Below are positions 7,717-17,102 of a stretch of 64,000 bases of DNA, one piece after another. The DNA is from Acidobacteriaceae bacterium (GTDB lineage Bacteria; Acidobacteriota; Terriglobia; Terriglobales; Acidobacteriaceae), in contig JAJPKO010000053.1 of the NCBI GenBank assembly GCA_021323655.1, positions 62,001-126,000 on the forward strand. Direction: 5' to 3'. Position 1 is the first letter of the stretch, and every line of letters starts with the position of its first letter. The notes under the pieces were generated by a model. The model saw nothing but the letters and a program-made list of their open reading frames with translations. It made no database searches and was not told where the DNA came from. The position numbers and the translations under genes were made by a program.

Positions 7717-9834
7717 TTACTGGGCAGCCGGACTGGCAGCCAGCACCCACTTCTTCCACATCGCGGGGTCCGCAAGCATCTTCATATAGACGCCTCCGAC
7801 GACAGACCTCGCCTGGAACCCAACCTGTCTGCCATCGGTGGTTTCAAACCAATCGCTGAGGGGGACGCGGGACTGTGATTCGGTCATGTACTTGTAAAGC
7901 GGGTCGGTCAGCGCGGTGAAGTCGTCTTGACTGCCGCTGAGGGTAGCGGTCCAGACGATCCAGTCGAGCTTGGTATATGTCTTTCGATTGTCGAGCGGGA
8001 GGCCAAAGGTGTTCTGGTGCTTGAGATAAAAGGCCATCTCCTGCTGCACAATCTGTGGAGAAAAGAGATGCAGTCCGAGGACACGGTCCCAGACCAGATT
8101 GTATTTCTGGCTCCATGTGCCTGGCTGGTCAAAGGCGAGCTTGTAATGGTCTCCATCAAAGGCCATGTCCTTCCACTTTGCCGCCATCTGCTGCGCCAGC
8201 TTCCGATAGGCCAGTGCGTCCTTTGTTTTGCCGAGCATCTGCGCCAGTTGTGCGTAGCTGCCAAGCGCTTCGATGGCCTTGATGGAAAGATTGGTATTGT
8301 GCGGCAGGTGCCCGGCGAAATCATCCGTGCTCAGCTGGTTTTCCGGATCCATGCCTTTCTCCTTCAGATACTCGGCCCATTTCGTCAGCAGGGGCCAGTA
8401 CTTCTGCGCAAAGGCAGCGGAGTTCTCCGCATGAGCAAGTGCATTGGTGAGGATGACGAGATTGCCGGTTTCTTCTACCGGCATCTGATCATCTTCCGTG
8501 CGCTCACCGCCGCCATAGACCTGCCCGTTTGCTAATGGATATGTTCCCAGATCGTGCGGAGCAAAGGGCCAGCGCCAGCGGGGCAGTCTGGCGTATTGCA
8601 TCATCGGTTCAAGCTGCGCCTGCAATAGTTTTGGATTCAGAAGCAGGAAGAAGGGCGATGACGGATAGGTGACGTCTACGGTATCAATGCAGCCGTTGCT
8701 GAAATTTTCTTTTGAGAAGAGGAATGGTGTGCCATCTACATCGGCCACCAGCTTGTGTGCGGCAATGGTCTGCCGGTAGGCGAGAGTGGCGAGTTGCGCG
8801 TAGTGAGGACCGCCTTCTCGTTCAAGGTCTGAGGTCAACTCTCTGTCGAACTCTTCGCCTTTCCGGCGCAACTCGGGTTCGTCGGCCTCGGCCTTTTCCA
8901 GCATCTCCGCTGTCGTCATGCCATTGCGGCGCCAATAGGCACGCAGGCGCCGGTTCAGATATTCAATCGAGAAGCGATCGTCATAGGCGATCATTACGCG
9001 GCGCGATACAGTGGTGCTCCCCACGCTGCCCAGGTCAAATCGCACTGCCAGCAGTGGCAGGCCATGTTTGACGGCGCGCGGCATGTCGAGATCGTCGCTC
9101 TTCGGCAGCGTTCCGTCTTTTACGAACTGGTCCCGGGCTTCCGCACTGGTCGCCGAAGTGGCTACTCCCTGCTGCGGCGGAACGGCCACGTAGAGCCAGC
9201 CCCAGTCAATGCGCAGGTTATCACCGGATTTTTCAAGCACCGGCTGGGTGTTTGTCCCTACCCGCAGGGCCTGCATGTCGCCAATCCACTCGTGGCCCCA
9301 GACGACGGTGTCCTCGCCCGTATTGGTTGCCAACTGCGAGGTGGCGTCGAAGTAAAGGGCAACGGTGTGCTGCTGATTATCCGTGGAATGAACATCCCAG
9401 CTTATGTACGTCACTGGACGCGTGAGAACATCGAGATCCTGAGGCAGCGCGGGGGTGAAAAATGTCAGCGCAAGATGAATCCCCGCGTTTTCAAAATCGT
9501 AAATGGTGCGCGTGGGCCAGATCGCGCGCGAGACCTGTTTGAGTGCGGGAACGCCGGGAGTTCCCTCGCCCCAGCGATCTCCGCCCATAAAGCGATACGT
9601 CTTGTCGTCCACTCGTACCAGACCCATCATCTGCTGCGGAGTGCCGGTCCAGTGTCGGGTCGGGCCGTCTGTCAGATTGTCAGCAAACGACCATACGCTG
9701 AAATAAGGATCGTGCAGCACCAGCGGCGTAGCAGGCGTACGCGCGGTGATGGGTTCTTGCGCGAAGGCAGCACCAGAAGAGCAAGGCAGGAAAGCAAGGA
9801 GCACAAGAACAAGGAACGAGCGTTTGAGAGTCAT
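7717..9834 (-). CDS. Secreted glutaminase-A-like protein (DUF4964/DUF5127/DUF4965/DUF1793 architecture)
   Basis: A 705-residue exported protein. The signal peptide covers about the first 25 residues, cut after AFA. The N-terminal PLVLHDPYFSVWSFADNLTD segment is typical of DUF4964, followed by a beta-sandwich region (DUF5127-like) and a helical (alpha/alpha)6-barrel part with the YPSSPFFLLLNPKLLQAQLEP and FAPHDLGTYPLANG motifs of DUF4965/DUF1793. The fungal relatives are glutaminase A; in bacteria the substrate is not proven and carbohydrate hydrolysis is also possible because of the barrel fold. It stands alone between tatD and a membrane protein gene. Confidence 0.78.
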   Translation of the reverse strand: MTLKRSFLVLVLLAFLPCSSGAAFAQEPITARTPATPLVLHDPYFSVWSFADNLTDGPTRHWTGTPQQMMGLVRVDDKTYRFMGGDRWGEGTPGVPALKQVSRAIWPTRTIYDFENAGIHLALTFFTPALPQDLDVLTRPVTYISWDVHSTDNQQHTVALYFDATSQLATNTGEDTVVWGHEWIGDMQALRVGTNTQPVLEKSGDNLRIDWGWLYVAVPPQQGVATSATSAEARDQFVKDGTLPKSDDLDMPRAVKHGLPLLAVRFDLGSVGSTTVSRRVMIAYDDRFSIEYLNRRLRAYWRRNGMTTAEMLEKAEADEPELRRKGEEFDRELTSDLEREGGPHYAQLATLAYRQTIAAHKLVADVDGTPFLFSKENFSNGCIDTVDVTYPSSPFFLLLNPKLLQAQLEPMMQYARLPRWRWPFAPHDLGTYPLANGQVYGGGERTEDDQMPVEETGNLVILTNALAHAENSAAFAQKYWPLLTKWAEYLKEKGMDPENQLSTDDFAGHLPHNTNLSIKAIEALGSYAQLAQMLGKTKDALAYRKLAQQMAAKWKDMAFDGDHYKLAFDQPGTWSQKYNLVWDRVLGLHLFSPQIVQQEMAFYLKHQNTFGLPLDNRKTYTKLDWIVWTATLSGSQDDFTALTDPLYKYMTESQSRVPLSDWFETTDGRQVGFQARSVVGGVYMKMLADPAMWKKWVLAASPAAQ

Positions 9835-9975
9835 TCATTCCTTATTACAGGATTTTGCTCATCGTGTAAACGCTACCACTCCCATCTGAAGGGGGCAGCG
9901 GCGAATTTCGCAATCAAGGGCTGCAGGAAACTGCGTAGCTTACTGGTCGGCCCCGAAGGTGTGTAAGCTTTTTCG

Positions 9976-12003
9976 CTAATGCGACCGCGGCTCCCACTTT
10001 AAAATCGGCAAGAGGCTCGCGTAATCGTCCGTCCACAAACGAACATTCTCTTTGAGCGATGAGGCCTGCGATACATTGGCTACTTCCGGCAGGGATACAA
10101 ACCGCTCATTGCTCGTAATGAGCACCCATTCTGAAGCAAAGATTCCCTGCTCTTCGTTGCCGGACGAACGAACAGTCACCGCATGAAGCTCCACCTGCTG
10201 TGCCTCGCGCGCCAGTACCGGCTCGAGATTCAGGTACTGGCTGGAGATATGGAAGGCGAGAATCCCGCCGGGCGTAAGATGCTTCCGATAGAGTGCCAAT
10301 GCCTGCGCGGTGAGCAGATGAACAGGGACAGCGTCTCCGGAGAAAGCATCGAGCACCAGCACATCGAATGGGCCGCTCTGGTCACGATTTAGCGAATAGC
10401 GCGCATCGCCCAGAACAATGTCGGCCTTTGCTGGAGTCTCGCGCAAGTATGTGAACAGCTCCCTTGCCAGCCGCTCCACCAGTGGGTCAATCTCAAAAAA
10501 CCGGAAGGTGTCTCCTGGACGGCCATACACCACCAGAGTGCCTGTTCCCAGACCAATTACGCCGACGCGCTTCGGCCTGCCTTCGCAGCAGAGGCGCATT
10601 GCAAGGCCAACGCCTGAGTCAGGAGCATAATAAGACGCGGGCTGCATTCTCATGCCATTGCCAAACATCTGCATCCCGTGCTGGATGGTCCCGTGATAGA
10701 GCGTGCGCGTAACTTCTGCTTTCGGAGGCCAGTGCGTCTGCGTTACGCGCAGGGTCCCATAGAAGCTGCGCAACTGGACCAGCGTATCCTGTCTCCAGGC
10801 CTTTGTCTGTACCACGCCGATCCACACGAGCACTCCAACGCCGGCGATCCAGAACAGGCGCGCCAGCACGCCAAAGTTCCACGTCACGACAAGTGCGAGG
10901 ACGGTGGCAAATATCAGTCCGCCGACGAGCTCATAGTTGGCGCGGAAGAGAACAGGCGCGGCGACTCCGGCGAACAATGCGCCAACTGCTGAGCCAAAGG
11001 AGACAGCGAGGTAGAAGCGCGTCGCATCGCCAGCGGCCGGACGTAGTCTGTACAGTTCGCCATGCAGGAAGAAGCAGAGGACGAACAAGGAGAAGCAGTA
11101 GAGCGGAACCAGTATCTGTACAGGCAAGGTGGTCTGCGTTCCGTAAGAGACGTATCCCAGAATGCCGAGCATGAAGGCGGTCAGCCGCAATATCAGCCAT
11201 CGCGGATAGGCGCGCGGCGAATGGAACGCGAGAATGAAACTCAACAGGTATGCGATGAGCGGAAGAATCCAGAGCAGCGGAATGGCTGCAATGTTCTGGC
11301 TGAGATGACTGGTGAAAGCGCACAGCAGCAGCGAAGAACAACATGGCAGCAGCATCCATAGAAGGAGCAGCCTTGCTGGCGGTCTTGTAGTGTCTGTCTC
11401 CCTTCTTTGCGGGAGGGTGTGCCGCGTTGTCCACGCTATGCCTCCACAAAGCACGGCAAACAGAAAAAATCCGGCAGACCAGCATCGTGTCTGCGTGTAC
11501 AGTGTCACGTGCGGCTCGATGAGTACGGGATACATCACCAGGGCCAGCAATGCGCCCGCATTCGACAGCGAGAACAAGCGATAAGGCACCGCCCCCAAAA
11601 AGCTGCCCGAATACCATGCCTGCAACAAGGGCGTCGTGGTGGAAAGCGCAAAATAAGGCATCCCGATCATCATGGCCAATAGCACAAACACGGTCAGGAA
11701 GGGGTGCCATGTGGCCGCCCACAGATTCAGGTGGATTTGGGCTCCCAGAGTCGCCAGCGCAGCAGCCAACAACACGATATGCGTGAACGCCTGCGTGCGA
11801 GGACGCAGGCGGGTGGCGAGCCGGTCCGCATACAGGTAGCCGATCAAAAGGGCCACCTGAAAAAAGACAAGGCACGTTGTCCATACTGCGGCCGATCCGC
11901 CCAGCACGGGCAGAAGCTGCCTGGCCACCATGGGTTGCACCAGAAAAAGCAGAAATGCGCTTAGAAAGACAACGCTGGCGTATAGGAATCTGACCTGAAT
12001 CAT
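9976..12003 (-). CDS. Membrane-anchored spermidine-synthase-like protein (fused MFS/SpeE type)
   Basis: A protein of 675 residues in two parts. Residues 1-410 hold about ten to twelve hydrophobic helices. Residues 440-660 are a Rossmann methyltransferase-like domain of the spermidine synthase family: GVIGLGTGTLVVYG (glycine loop), FFEIDPLVERLA, GDARYSLN, then DVLVLDAFSGDAVPVHLLT in place of the polyamine synthase catalytic loop. The family is usually annotated as fused MFS/spermidine synthase, but polyamine synthesis has not been shown for these membrane forms and the soluble speD/speE partners are not here. The N-terminus is hydrophobic from residue 5, so the ATG at 12003 is a natural start. 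It is flanked by a 379-bp gap upstream. Confidence 0.82.
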   Translation of the reverse strand: MIQVRFLYASVVFLSAFLLFLVQPMVARQLLPVLGGSAAVWTTCLVFFQVALLIGYLYADRLATRLRPRTQAFTHIVLLAAALATLGAQIHLNLWAATWHPFLTVFVLLAMMIGMPYFALSTTTPLLQAWYSGSFLGAVPYRLFSLSNAGALLALVMYPVLIEPHVTLYTQTRCWSAGFFLFAVLCGGIAWTTRHTLPQRRETDTTRPPARLLLLWMLLPCCSSLLLCAFTSHLSQNIAAIPLLWILPLIAYLLSFILAFHSPRAYPRWLILRLTAFMLGILGYVSYGTQTTLPVQILVPLYCFSLFVLCFFLHGELYRLRPAAGDATRFYLAVSFGSAVGALFAGVAAPVLFRANYELVGGLIFATVLALVVTWNFGVLARLFWIAGVGVLVWIGVVQTKAWRQDTLVQLRSFYGTLRVTQTHWPPKAEVTRTLYHGTIQHGMQMFGNGMRMQPASYYAPDSGVGLAMRLCCEGRPKRVGVIGLGTGTLVVYGRPGDTFRFFEIDPLVERLARELFTYLRETPAKADIVLGDARYSLNRDQSGPFDVLVLDAFSGDAVPVHLLTAQALALYRKHLTPGGILAFHISSQYLNLEPVLAREAQQVELHAVTVRSSGNEEQGIFASEWVLITSNERFVSLPEVANVSQASSLKENVRLWTDDYASLLPILKWEPRSH

Positions 12004-12382
12004 GAAGAGACCGGAATGGTATCCAGCGTACGACGGTTGAGAGTTTTAATCTAGAAGAGATCCCCGGAAGGTACCCCTACTTTGTTGGTAAACTATTGTA
12101 AATAAGGGAGTTTGATATTTTCTCCCTCGGGGGTTCGAGCCTTCTGTGATCCCTCCCGGTCTTTGTACGGAGATACTTTATTTTCAACAACTTGCGGGGA
12201 AGTCTTGTACGGAGATTGTTTGTTGTCCACGAGTTAGCTGGCAGCAGGCAAAAAAATTGTTCCTGACCGAGGGTGGCGGTTTCCTACCCATGCGTCACCC
12301 GAGCTTCGTACCGGTGCGAGTATTCCCTATTTTTTATTTTTCTAGGAATAACAAAGATGGGCTTATTTTCCGGCCATTGCCA
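12004..12382. other. Gap of 379 bp between the SpeE-like gene and the Rrf2 gene
   Basis: No gene is supported here. It holds the promoter side of the 9976-12003 gene, a small inverted repeat AGGGAG...CTCCCT (12105-12110 with 12122-12127) around an AT-rich loop, and the duplicated 12-mer described separately. An open frame on the plus strand running from 12146 into the Rrf2 gene on the opposite strand is not convincing. Confidence 0.5.
12163..12216. repeat. Direct repeat TTGTACGGAGAT, two copies 42 bp apart
   Basis: The 12-mer TTGTACGGAGAT occurs at 12163-12174 and again at 12205-12216. The spacing of 42 bp is four helical turns, so both copies face the same side of the DNA. It lies between two minus-strand genes, about 170-220 bp downstream of the Rrf2 stop and upstream of the SpeE-like gene. 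It could be a pair of binding sites; no regulator can be named. Confidence 0.5.
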
Positions 12383-12793
12383 CTAGTGCCTGTCCTGCTT
12401 TTCCTTCTTCGCGTTCTTTTTCGCAAGCTGGTTCAGGGTGGTCTGGGCCAGTTCTTTTTCGAGGGCCTTTTGGGCGCTCTTCAATGCCTGCGCCAGTGGA
12501 GAAGAATTTTTGCTGGTCTGGCTGGTGTGGAACACGTCGCCGCCATCCAGCGCGCGCCAGGCATCTGCGAGGGTAATCTCTTTGGGTGAGCGGGCCAGAC
12601 GGGTACCGCCGCTCGGTCCCTTAGTGCTTTTGACCAGACCTGCTTCCTGCAACTGTAAAAAGACACGGCGGACCACGACCGGGTTGGTATTGAGTTCCTG
12701 CGCCACGTCTTCAGAGGTTTGCAGTACATCCGGTTCAGCAGCGAGCAGAAGCAAAGCGTGTACGCCGGTTGCGAATCGGGTATTGACGGCCAT
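12383..12793 (-). CDS. Rrf2 family transcriptional regulator without cysteine ligands
   Basis: A 136-residue regulator with the Rrf2 winged helix in its first 85 residues: AVNTRFATGVHALLLLA, then the recognition helix region ELNTNPVVVRRVFLQLQEAGLV and the wing STKGPSGGTRLAR. Classical Rrf2 members (IscR, NsrR) bind an iron-sulfur cluster through three cysteines in the following linker; this protein contains no cysteine at all, so it belongs with the cluster-free YwnA-like members. The C-terminus is lysine-rich. It diverges from the YmdB gene over 130 bp. Confidence 0.88.
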   Translation of the reverse strand: MAVNTRFATGVHALLLLAAEPDVLQTSEDVAQELNTNPVVVRRVFLQLQEAGLVKSTKGPSGGTRLARSPKEITLADAWRALDGGDVFHTSQTSKNSSPLAQALKSAQKALEKELAQTTLNQLAKKNAKKEKQDRH

Positions 12794-12922
12794 AGAGCCA
12801 CGCTACCATAGCTCATGTCGAATTCGTATCTGAATTTGCGCGAAATACTCGTGCGACAATGAAAAATTACGACGCTTTAACGCGGCATTGCAGATTCTCA
12901 TGTTCGGGAGAGGTTTCCACTT

Positions 12923-13720
12923 TTGCGCATTCTTTTTGTAGGAGATGTTTTCGGCAGCGCCGGACGCCGCATTGTGCATGAGCACATTGGTCACGTCATT
13001 GAAGAACGGGCCATTGATCTCGTCATCATTAATGGAGAAAACGCGGCGGGCGGCTTCGGCCTGACTCCTGCGATCGCGGACGAGCTGTTTAATCTTGGAG
13101 CGCATGTGATCACCACGGGCAACCATGTGTGGGACAAGCGCGAAATCATCGAATATCTCCAGTCTGTTCCTCCCGAAAGCCATGAACGTCCCCGGCGCGT
13201 GATTCGGCCTGCGAACTATGTAGCCGGAACGCCCGGACACGGTTTTTACCAGGGCCAGCTTTCTTCCGGGCAGGAATTTGCAGTCATTAACCTTCAGGGG
13301 CGCGTGTTTATGGGCCAGAGTGATGACCCCTTCCGCACGGCGGACGCGCTTCTGAAGCAGATCACCGCCAAGGTCATATTCGTGGACTTCCATGCAGAAG
13401 CCACATCAGAAAAAGCTGCATTGGGGTGGTATCTGGATGGGCGCGTGACGGCCGTTGTGGGCACGCATACGCATGTTCCCACTGCCGATGACCGCGTTCT
13501 GCCCGGAGGCACCGCTTACCAGACGGACGCAGGCATGAGCGGACCATATAACAGTATTATTGGCGTGGAAAAAGAGCTGGTGCTACAGCGCTTCCTTACC
13601 GGAATGCCGGGGAAGTTTGAAGCCGCGAAGGATGACCCGCGCATGGCAGCCACCATCATCGAGTGCGATGGCAAAACTGGCAGGGCCTCCGGCATTCAGC
13701 GGCTTCTTTTAGGCGTATAG
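12923..13720 (+). CDS. YmdB family metallophosphoesterase
   Basis: A 265-residue metallophosphoesterase of the YmdB type (TIGR00282), a 2',3'-cyclic-nucleotide phosphodiesterase family linked in Bacillus to biofilm control. The dimetal-site motifs are visible in order: GDVFGSAGR, NGENAAGG, TTGNHVWDK, VDFHAEATSEK and GTHTHVPTAD. The start codon is TTG, supported by GGGAGAGG about 9 nt upstream and by the family N-terminus MRILFVGDVFG. In many genomes ymdB follows rny; no rny gene is present here. It converges on the PagL-like gene with a 5-bp gap. Confidence 0.92.
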   Translation: MRILFVGDVFGSAGRRIVHEHIGHVIEERAIDLVIINGENAAGGFGLTPAIADELFNLGAHVITTGNHVWDKREIIEYLQSVPPESHERPRRVIRPANYVAGTPGHGFYQGQLSSGQEFAVINLQGRVFMGQSDDPFRTADALLKQITAKVIFVDFHAEATSEKAALGWYLDGRVTAVVGTHTHVPTADDRVLPGGTAYQTDAGMSGPYNSIIGVEKELVLQRFLTGMPGKFEAAKDDPRMAATIIECDGKTGRASGIQRLLLGV

Positions 13721-13725
13721 CTGTT

Positions 13726-14445
13726 CTATTTCCACCAGGTATAACCAATCTCGAACTGCATACTGGCATTCACGCCGGGATTGCGATCACCCAGCGATGC
13801 GCTGGAGATGTGGACAGCGTTTACTCCGAAGGTCAGCGACTGGCGCTGCTTCACAAAGTAGTGGAAGCCGATGCCCGCCTGCGGAGTAAAGTTCCACACA
13901 CTGGTTCCTCCCGGTTGCCCGTGCAAGACAATAATGTCCGGTGGATATTTATGGTTGGTCCAGATGAGGCCGCCCGCGCCCTGAATCCAGGGTGCAAAGC
14001 GCTTGCCCGGCTTGAAGTTCCACCGTAGGATAATGGGCGTGATGCTCAGGCCGGTAAATGTCCCACCGTTGTAAGGCAGCAGCGCCTCTCCGGTCTGGCC
14101 TTGGAAATTGTACTTTGTCCACTTCAGGTGCGGGGCGGGCGTAAACGATTGCCAATACGGCATGAATTCTCCCGCATATTCAAACTGCCCGTGCAGGATG
14201 CCAGGGAGGTGCTCGTCAGTGATGACCTTGCCGAGGCGGACGCCTGCGCTGGCGAAGGTAAAATCTGACCGGTCGCCAACGCCCACGCCTCCCTGAAAAA
14301 AGGGCCCGAGCTCCCAGGGGCGGGTGGCAAGAGCAGCCGCAGCCGGACTGTCATTGGTCGAGGCAGGTGTTCCCTGTCCATGCATGGGAACGGAAGACAA
14401 AAAAGCAGCAACAACGGCAAAGCAAACCGCAAGTCTCTTATGCAT
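13726..14445 (-). CDS. PagL-like acyloxyacyl hydrolase / lipid A deacylase, outer membrane
   Basis: A 239-residue exported protein with a signal peptide ending near residue 24 and alternating beta-strand sequence ending in aromatic YTWWK, as expected for a small outer membrane barrel. The active-site region of the PagL family is clear near the C-terminus: AVHISSASLGDRNPGVN, with the catalytic histidine and serine in the H-x-S motif. The family removes the 3-O acyl chain from lipid A. It is separated from yebC by 73 bp containing a hairpin. Confidence 0.8.
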   Translation of the reverse strand: MHKRLAVCFAVVAAFLSSVPMHGQGTPASTNDSPAAAALATRPWELGPFFQGGVGVGDRSDFTFASAGVRLGKVITDEHLPGILHGQFEYAGEFMPYWQSFTPAPHLKWTKYNFQGQTGEALLPYNGGTFTGLSITPIILRWNFKPGKRFAPWIQGAGGLIWTNHKYPPDIIVLHGQPGGTSVWNFTPQAGIGFHYFVKQRQSLTFGVNAVHISSASLGDRNPGVNASMQFEIGYTWWK

Positions 14446-14474
14446 GATGATGTTCTTTGAATGCGAGCAGTAAA

Positions 14475-14500
14475 AGAATGGCCGCTCGTGGCGGCCTTCT
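14475..14500 (-). terminator. Rho-independent terminator after yebC
   Basis: Perfect 6-bp GC stem GGCCGC/GCGGCC (14480-14485 with 14491-14496), 5-nt loop, extended by AGAA/TTCT pairs. On the minus strand the stem is followed by ATTCTTTTA, so it should stop transcription coming out of yebC. Confidence 0.6.
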
Positions 14501-14518
14501 TGTTCCGTTTTACGAACG

Positions 14519-15265
14519 CTATCCAGCGACCTCTTCTAGTTGCTTGGCGTCCATATCAAAGTTGGAATACACATTCTGTACGTCGTCGTGCTCCTCAAGT
14601 GCTTCGAGCAGGCGCACCATCTGCGAAGCAGCCGAGCCTTCCAGCTTGGTGTACGTGGAAGCGATCATTGTGATCTCAGACATGACCGTCTCAATACCGG
14701 CGTCGCGTACTGCCTGGGCGACCGCTTCAAAGTTCTGCGGCTCTGTGATGATCTCCCAAGTGTCGCCTTCGTCGTTCAGGTCTTCTCCGCCCGCCTCAAG
14801 CACAATGCCCATCAGCTTTTCTTCATCCGCGGCTTCTTTAGGAATGGCGATGATGCCCTTCTTGGTAAACATGAAGCGCACCGAGCCAGTCTCACCCAGG
14901 TTGCCGCCGTGCTTGGAGAAGGCATGCCGGATTTCACTCACCGTGCGGTTACGATTGTCCGTTGTGGCTTCCACAATGATGGCCACACCACCAGGTCCGT
15001 AACCCTCAAAAGTAATTTCTTCGTAGGTGGCTCCGGGCAGCTCGCCAGTTCCGCGCTGAATGGCCCGCTTGATATTGTCAGCCGGCATGTTCTCTGCCTT
15101 TGCCGCAGCAATGGCCGTGCGCAGGCGCGGGTTACCGTCAGGATCACCGCCGGCCCTGGCCGCAATCGTAATTTCCTTGATGAGACGGGTAAAAATCTTG
15201 CCGCGCTTCGCGTCGAGAGCACCTTTTTTGTGCTTAATGCTGTGCCATTTTGAATGGCCGGACAT
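14519..15265 (-). CDS. yebC: YebC/PmpR family protein
   Basis: A 248-residue member of the YebC/PmpR family, cytoplasmic proteins described as DNA-binding regulators and, for the YebC group, as factors easing translation through proline runs. The N-terminus MSGHSKWHSIKHKKGALDAKRGKIFTRL and the later NMPADNIKRAIQRGTGE and FEGYGPGGVAIIVEATTDNRNRT blocks are family hallmarks. Length is standard. The usual ruvC neighbour is not present; a hairpin terminator follows the gene. Confidence 0.95.
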   Translation of the reverse strand: MSGHSKWHSIKHKKGALDAKRGKIFTRLIKEITIAARAGGDPDGNPRLRTAIAAAKAENMPADNIKRAIQRGTGELPGATYEEITFEGYGPGGVAIIVEATTDNRNRTVSEIRHAFSKHGGNLGETGSVRFMFTKKGIIAIPKEAADEEKLMGIVLEAGGEDLNDEGDTWEIITEPQNFEAVAQAVRDAGIETVMSEITMIASTYTKLEGSAASQMVRLLEALEEHDDVQNVYSNFDMDAKQLEEVAG

Positions 15266-15505
15266 GGGAAACCTCGGGTGGTGTTTTTAGGATTCAGTCT
15301 GCGGCGAAATGCTGCAACAGGTATGGCTTAGAGCAATTACCGCAACAGTTAAGTATAGCAGCACGGCATCGGTTGCCAGTCCATGTATAAATTCCTCTTA
15401 TAGCTTTACATAATTCTTGCAAAACACTTACGGGACTTTTGCTGCCCTTTTGCAACGATGGTCTGTTTTGAAAAATACATTCCGGTCCAGGAGGTACCTT
15501 CCCCT

Positions 15506-16922
15506 ATGCGGATGGTCCGCTATGCTCTGATCTCCATTTTGGCCTTAGGCCCTTTGCCGTCCGCCTGTCTATGGGCACAGGCTGCTTCCCGGTTCCGATG
15601 AAATTCGTGAACTGCGCCGGGAGCTTGCTGATTTGAATGCCCGGCTTACCAGGCTGGAAAGCGAAGATGCCGCCAGTGCAAATCCTGCAGGCGACCCGGG
15701 CCAGAGTGCCGCCGCGCTGAGGACCGCGAGCTCAGCCCTGTCGAGGCAGCCTTCCACGGCCCCCGCACAGGAAAAGCCGCTTGCCTCGAAGGACCGGAAT
15801 ACGCTGGATGCTCTGAACGGAACCACCTTCACGCTTGGACTGGATGGCTATTACGAATACAACTTCAATGACCCCATTGGCCGTGCGAACCTGCTGCGCA
15901 CCTACGATGTTAGCAGCAACGCCTTCAGCCTGAACCAGGCAAACTTTATCATGGATCACGCACCCGACCCTGAGCACGGCAAACGCTTCGGGCTCCGTTT
16001 CGACCTACAGTACGGGCAGGCCACACAGAGCCTACAGGGAAATCCCTCGAACGAGCCACGCTCCAGCATTTACCGCAATGTCTTCCAGGCGTATGGAACC
16101 TATGTAGCTCCTATTGGCAGCGGGCTCACGCTCGACTTTGGGAAGTGGGCCAGCAGTGTGGGAATGGAAGGCACCTACAGCAAAGACCAGATGAATTATT
16201 CCCGCTCGTTCTGGTTCACCTATCTTCCGTCGTACCACGTGGGCGTTCGCGCCGGTTACACATTCCGGCCGTGGCTGTCTGCGCACTACGCCACCATTAA
16301 CGGGACCCAACAGACGGAAGAATTCAATGGATTTAAAGACCAGATGGTCGGAATAGGCATCAAGCCACACAAGTCTGTGGACTGGAACATCAACTATTAT
16401 CTGGGCCAGGAACACCACGATTTTCAATACGTTTCGGGCAACGGCGATGGGCTTCCGTCGCAGCAGGGGATGCCGTTTGAGCCGATTCCCCATGCGCCCA
16501 AGGGCAAGCTCCATATCTTTGACAGCTACGCGAAGTGGAGTGCCACCACCCGCCTGACCTTTGCCGCGGAAGGCGATTACGTCATCAGCCGTGACCAGAC
16601 ATACTCTTCTCCGCAGCACGTGGATGGAGGCGTACTTTATGCGCGCTATCAGTTTAATCCACAATTTGCCATTGGCGGGCGCACAGAATACTTTGCCGAC
16701 AGTGACGGCCTGTTCAGCGGCAAGTCGCAGGCGCTGAAAGAGTTCACCTTGACCTTCGATCACGCCCTGTCCAATGGATTCCTGCTGCGAGAGGAACTGC
16801 GCCGGGACTTCTCGAACCAGCGCTACTTCCTGACCGACACGCTGGGCAAGTATGACAAGGCACAGACCACGGCCACGGTTGGCATCCTCTGGTGGTTTAG
16901 CGGCAAACAGGGGGCCTGGTAA
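15506..16922 (+). pseudogene. BBP2-type outer membrane porin, reading frame broken after the signal peptide
   Basis: Two frames together make one protein. The first starts at ATG 15506 with AGGAGGT about 10 nt upstream, encodes a signal peptide ending in WAQAA, and meets a stop at 15599-15601. The second is open from about 15585 and gives SDEIRELRRELADLNARL, a short coiled coil, then a 400-residue beta-barrel of the OmpL-like BBP2 porin family (DGYYEYNFNDP, SSNAFSLNQANF, closing near VGILWWF). Passing from one to the other needs one base skipped near 15587 (one extra base, or two missing). A TTG start at 15633 would give a protein without a signal peptide. So this is either a true pseudogene or a sequencing error in an intact porin gene. 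Substrate unknown. Confidence 0.75.
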
Positions 16923-17102
16923 GGCGGATTGGAGATGGAATTCCGCAGCTCTCCGGCGGGGTTCCATTTTCACTTTGATGAAACCATTTCATGCTTCTTT
17001 TCCCTATGGAATAGACAAAGCCGTTACTCGAGGACGACACTGTGTGCGCTGTTCCCTCCCTTCCCCCTGACGGCCGAAATCTCACTTGAGAAAGAAGGAA
17101 CC

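Noticed and set aside
9064-9966. Plus-strand open frame of 300 codons opposite the DUF4965-type gene
   Set aside because: Shadow of a well-supported gene, no ribosome site or domain.
10931-11884. Minus-strand open frame of 317 codons in another frame of the SpeE-like gene
   Set aside because: Overlaps the true frame, which has membrane helices and a Rossmann motif; this frame has odd composition rich in R, H and S.
12131-12150. GGTTCGAGCC, a possible tRNA T-loop
   Set aside because: The stem around it is mostly G-U pairs and no acceptor or anticodon arm can be drawn; not a tRNA.
12146-12589. Plus-strand open frame of 147 codons opposite the Rrf2 gene
   Set aside because: It crosses the Rrf2 coding region on the other strand; the Rrf2 gene has clear family motifs, this frame has none.
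16032-16973. Minus-strand open frame of 313 codons opposite the porin barrel
   Set aside because: Shadow of the barrel coding sequence; not supported by any motif.
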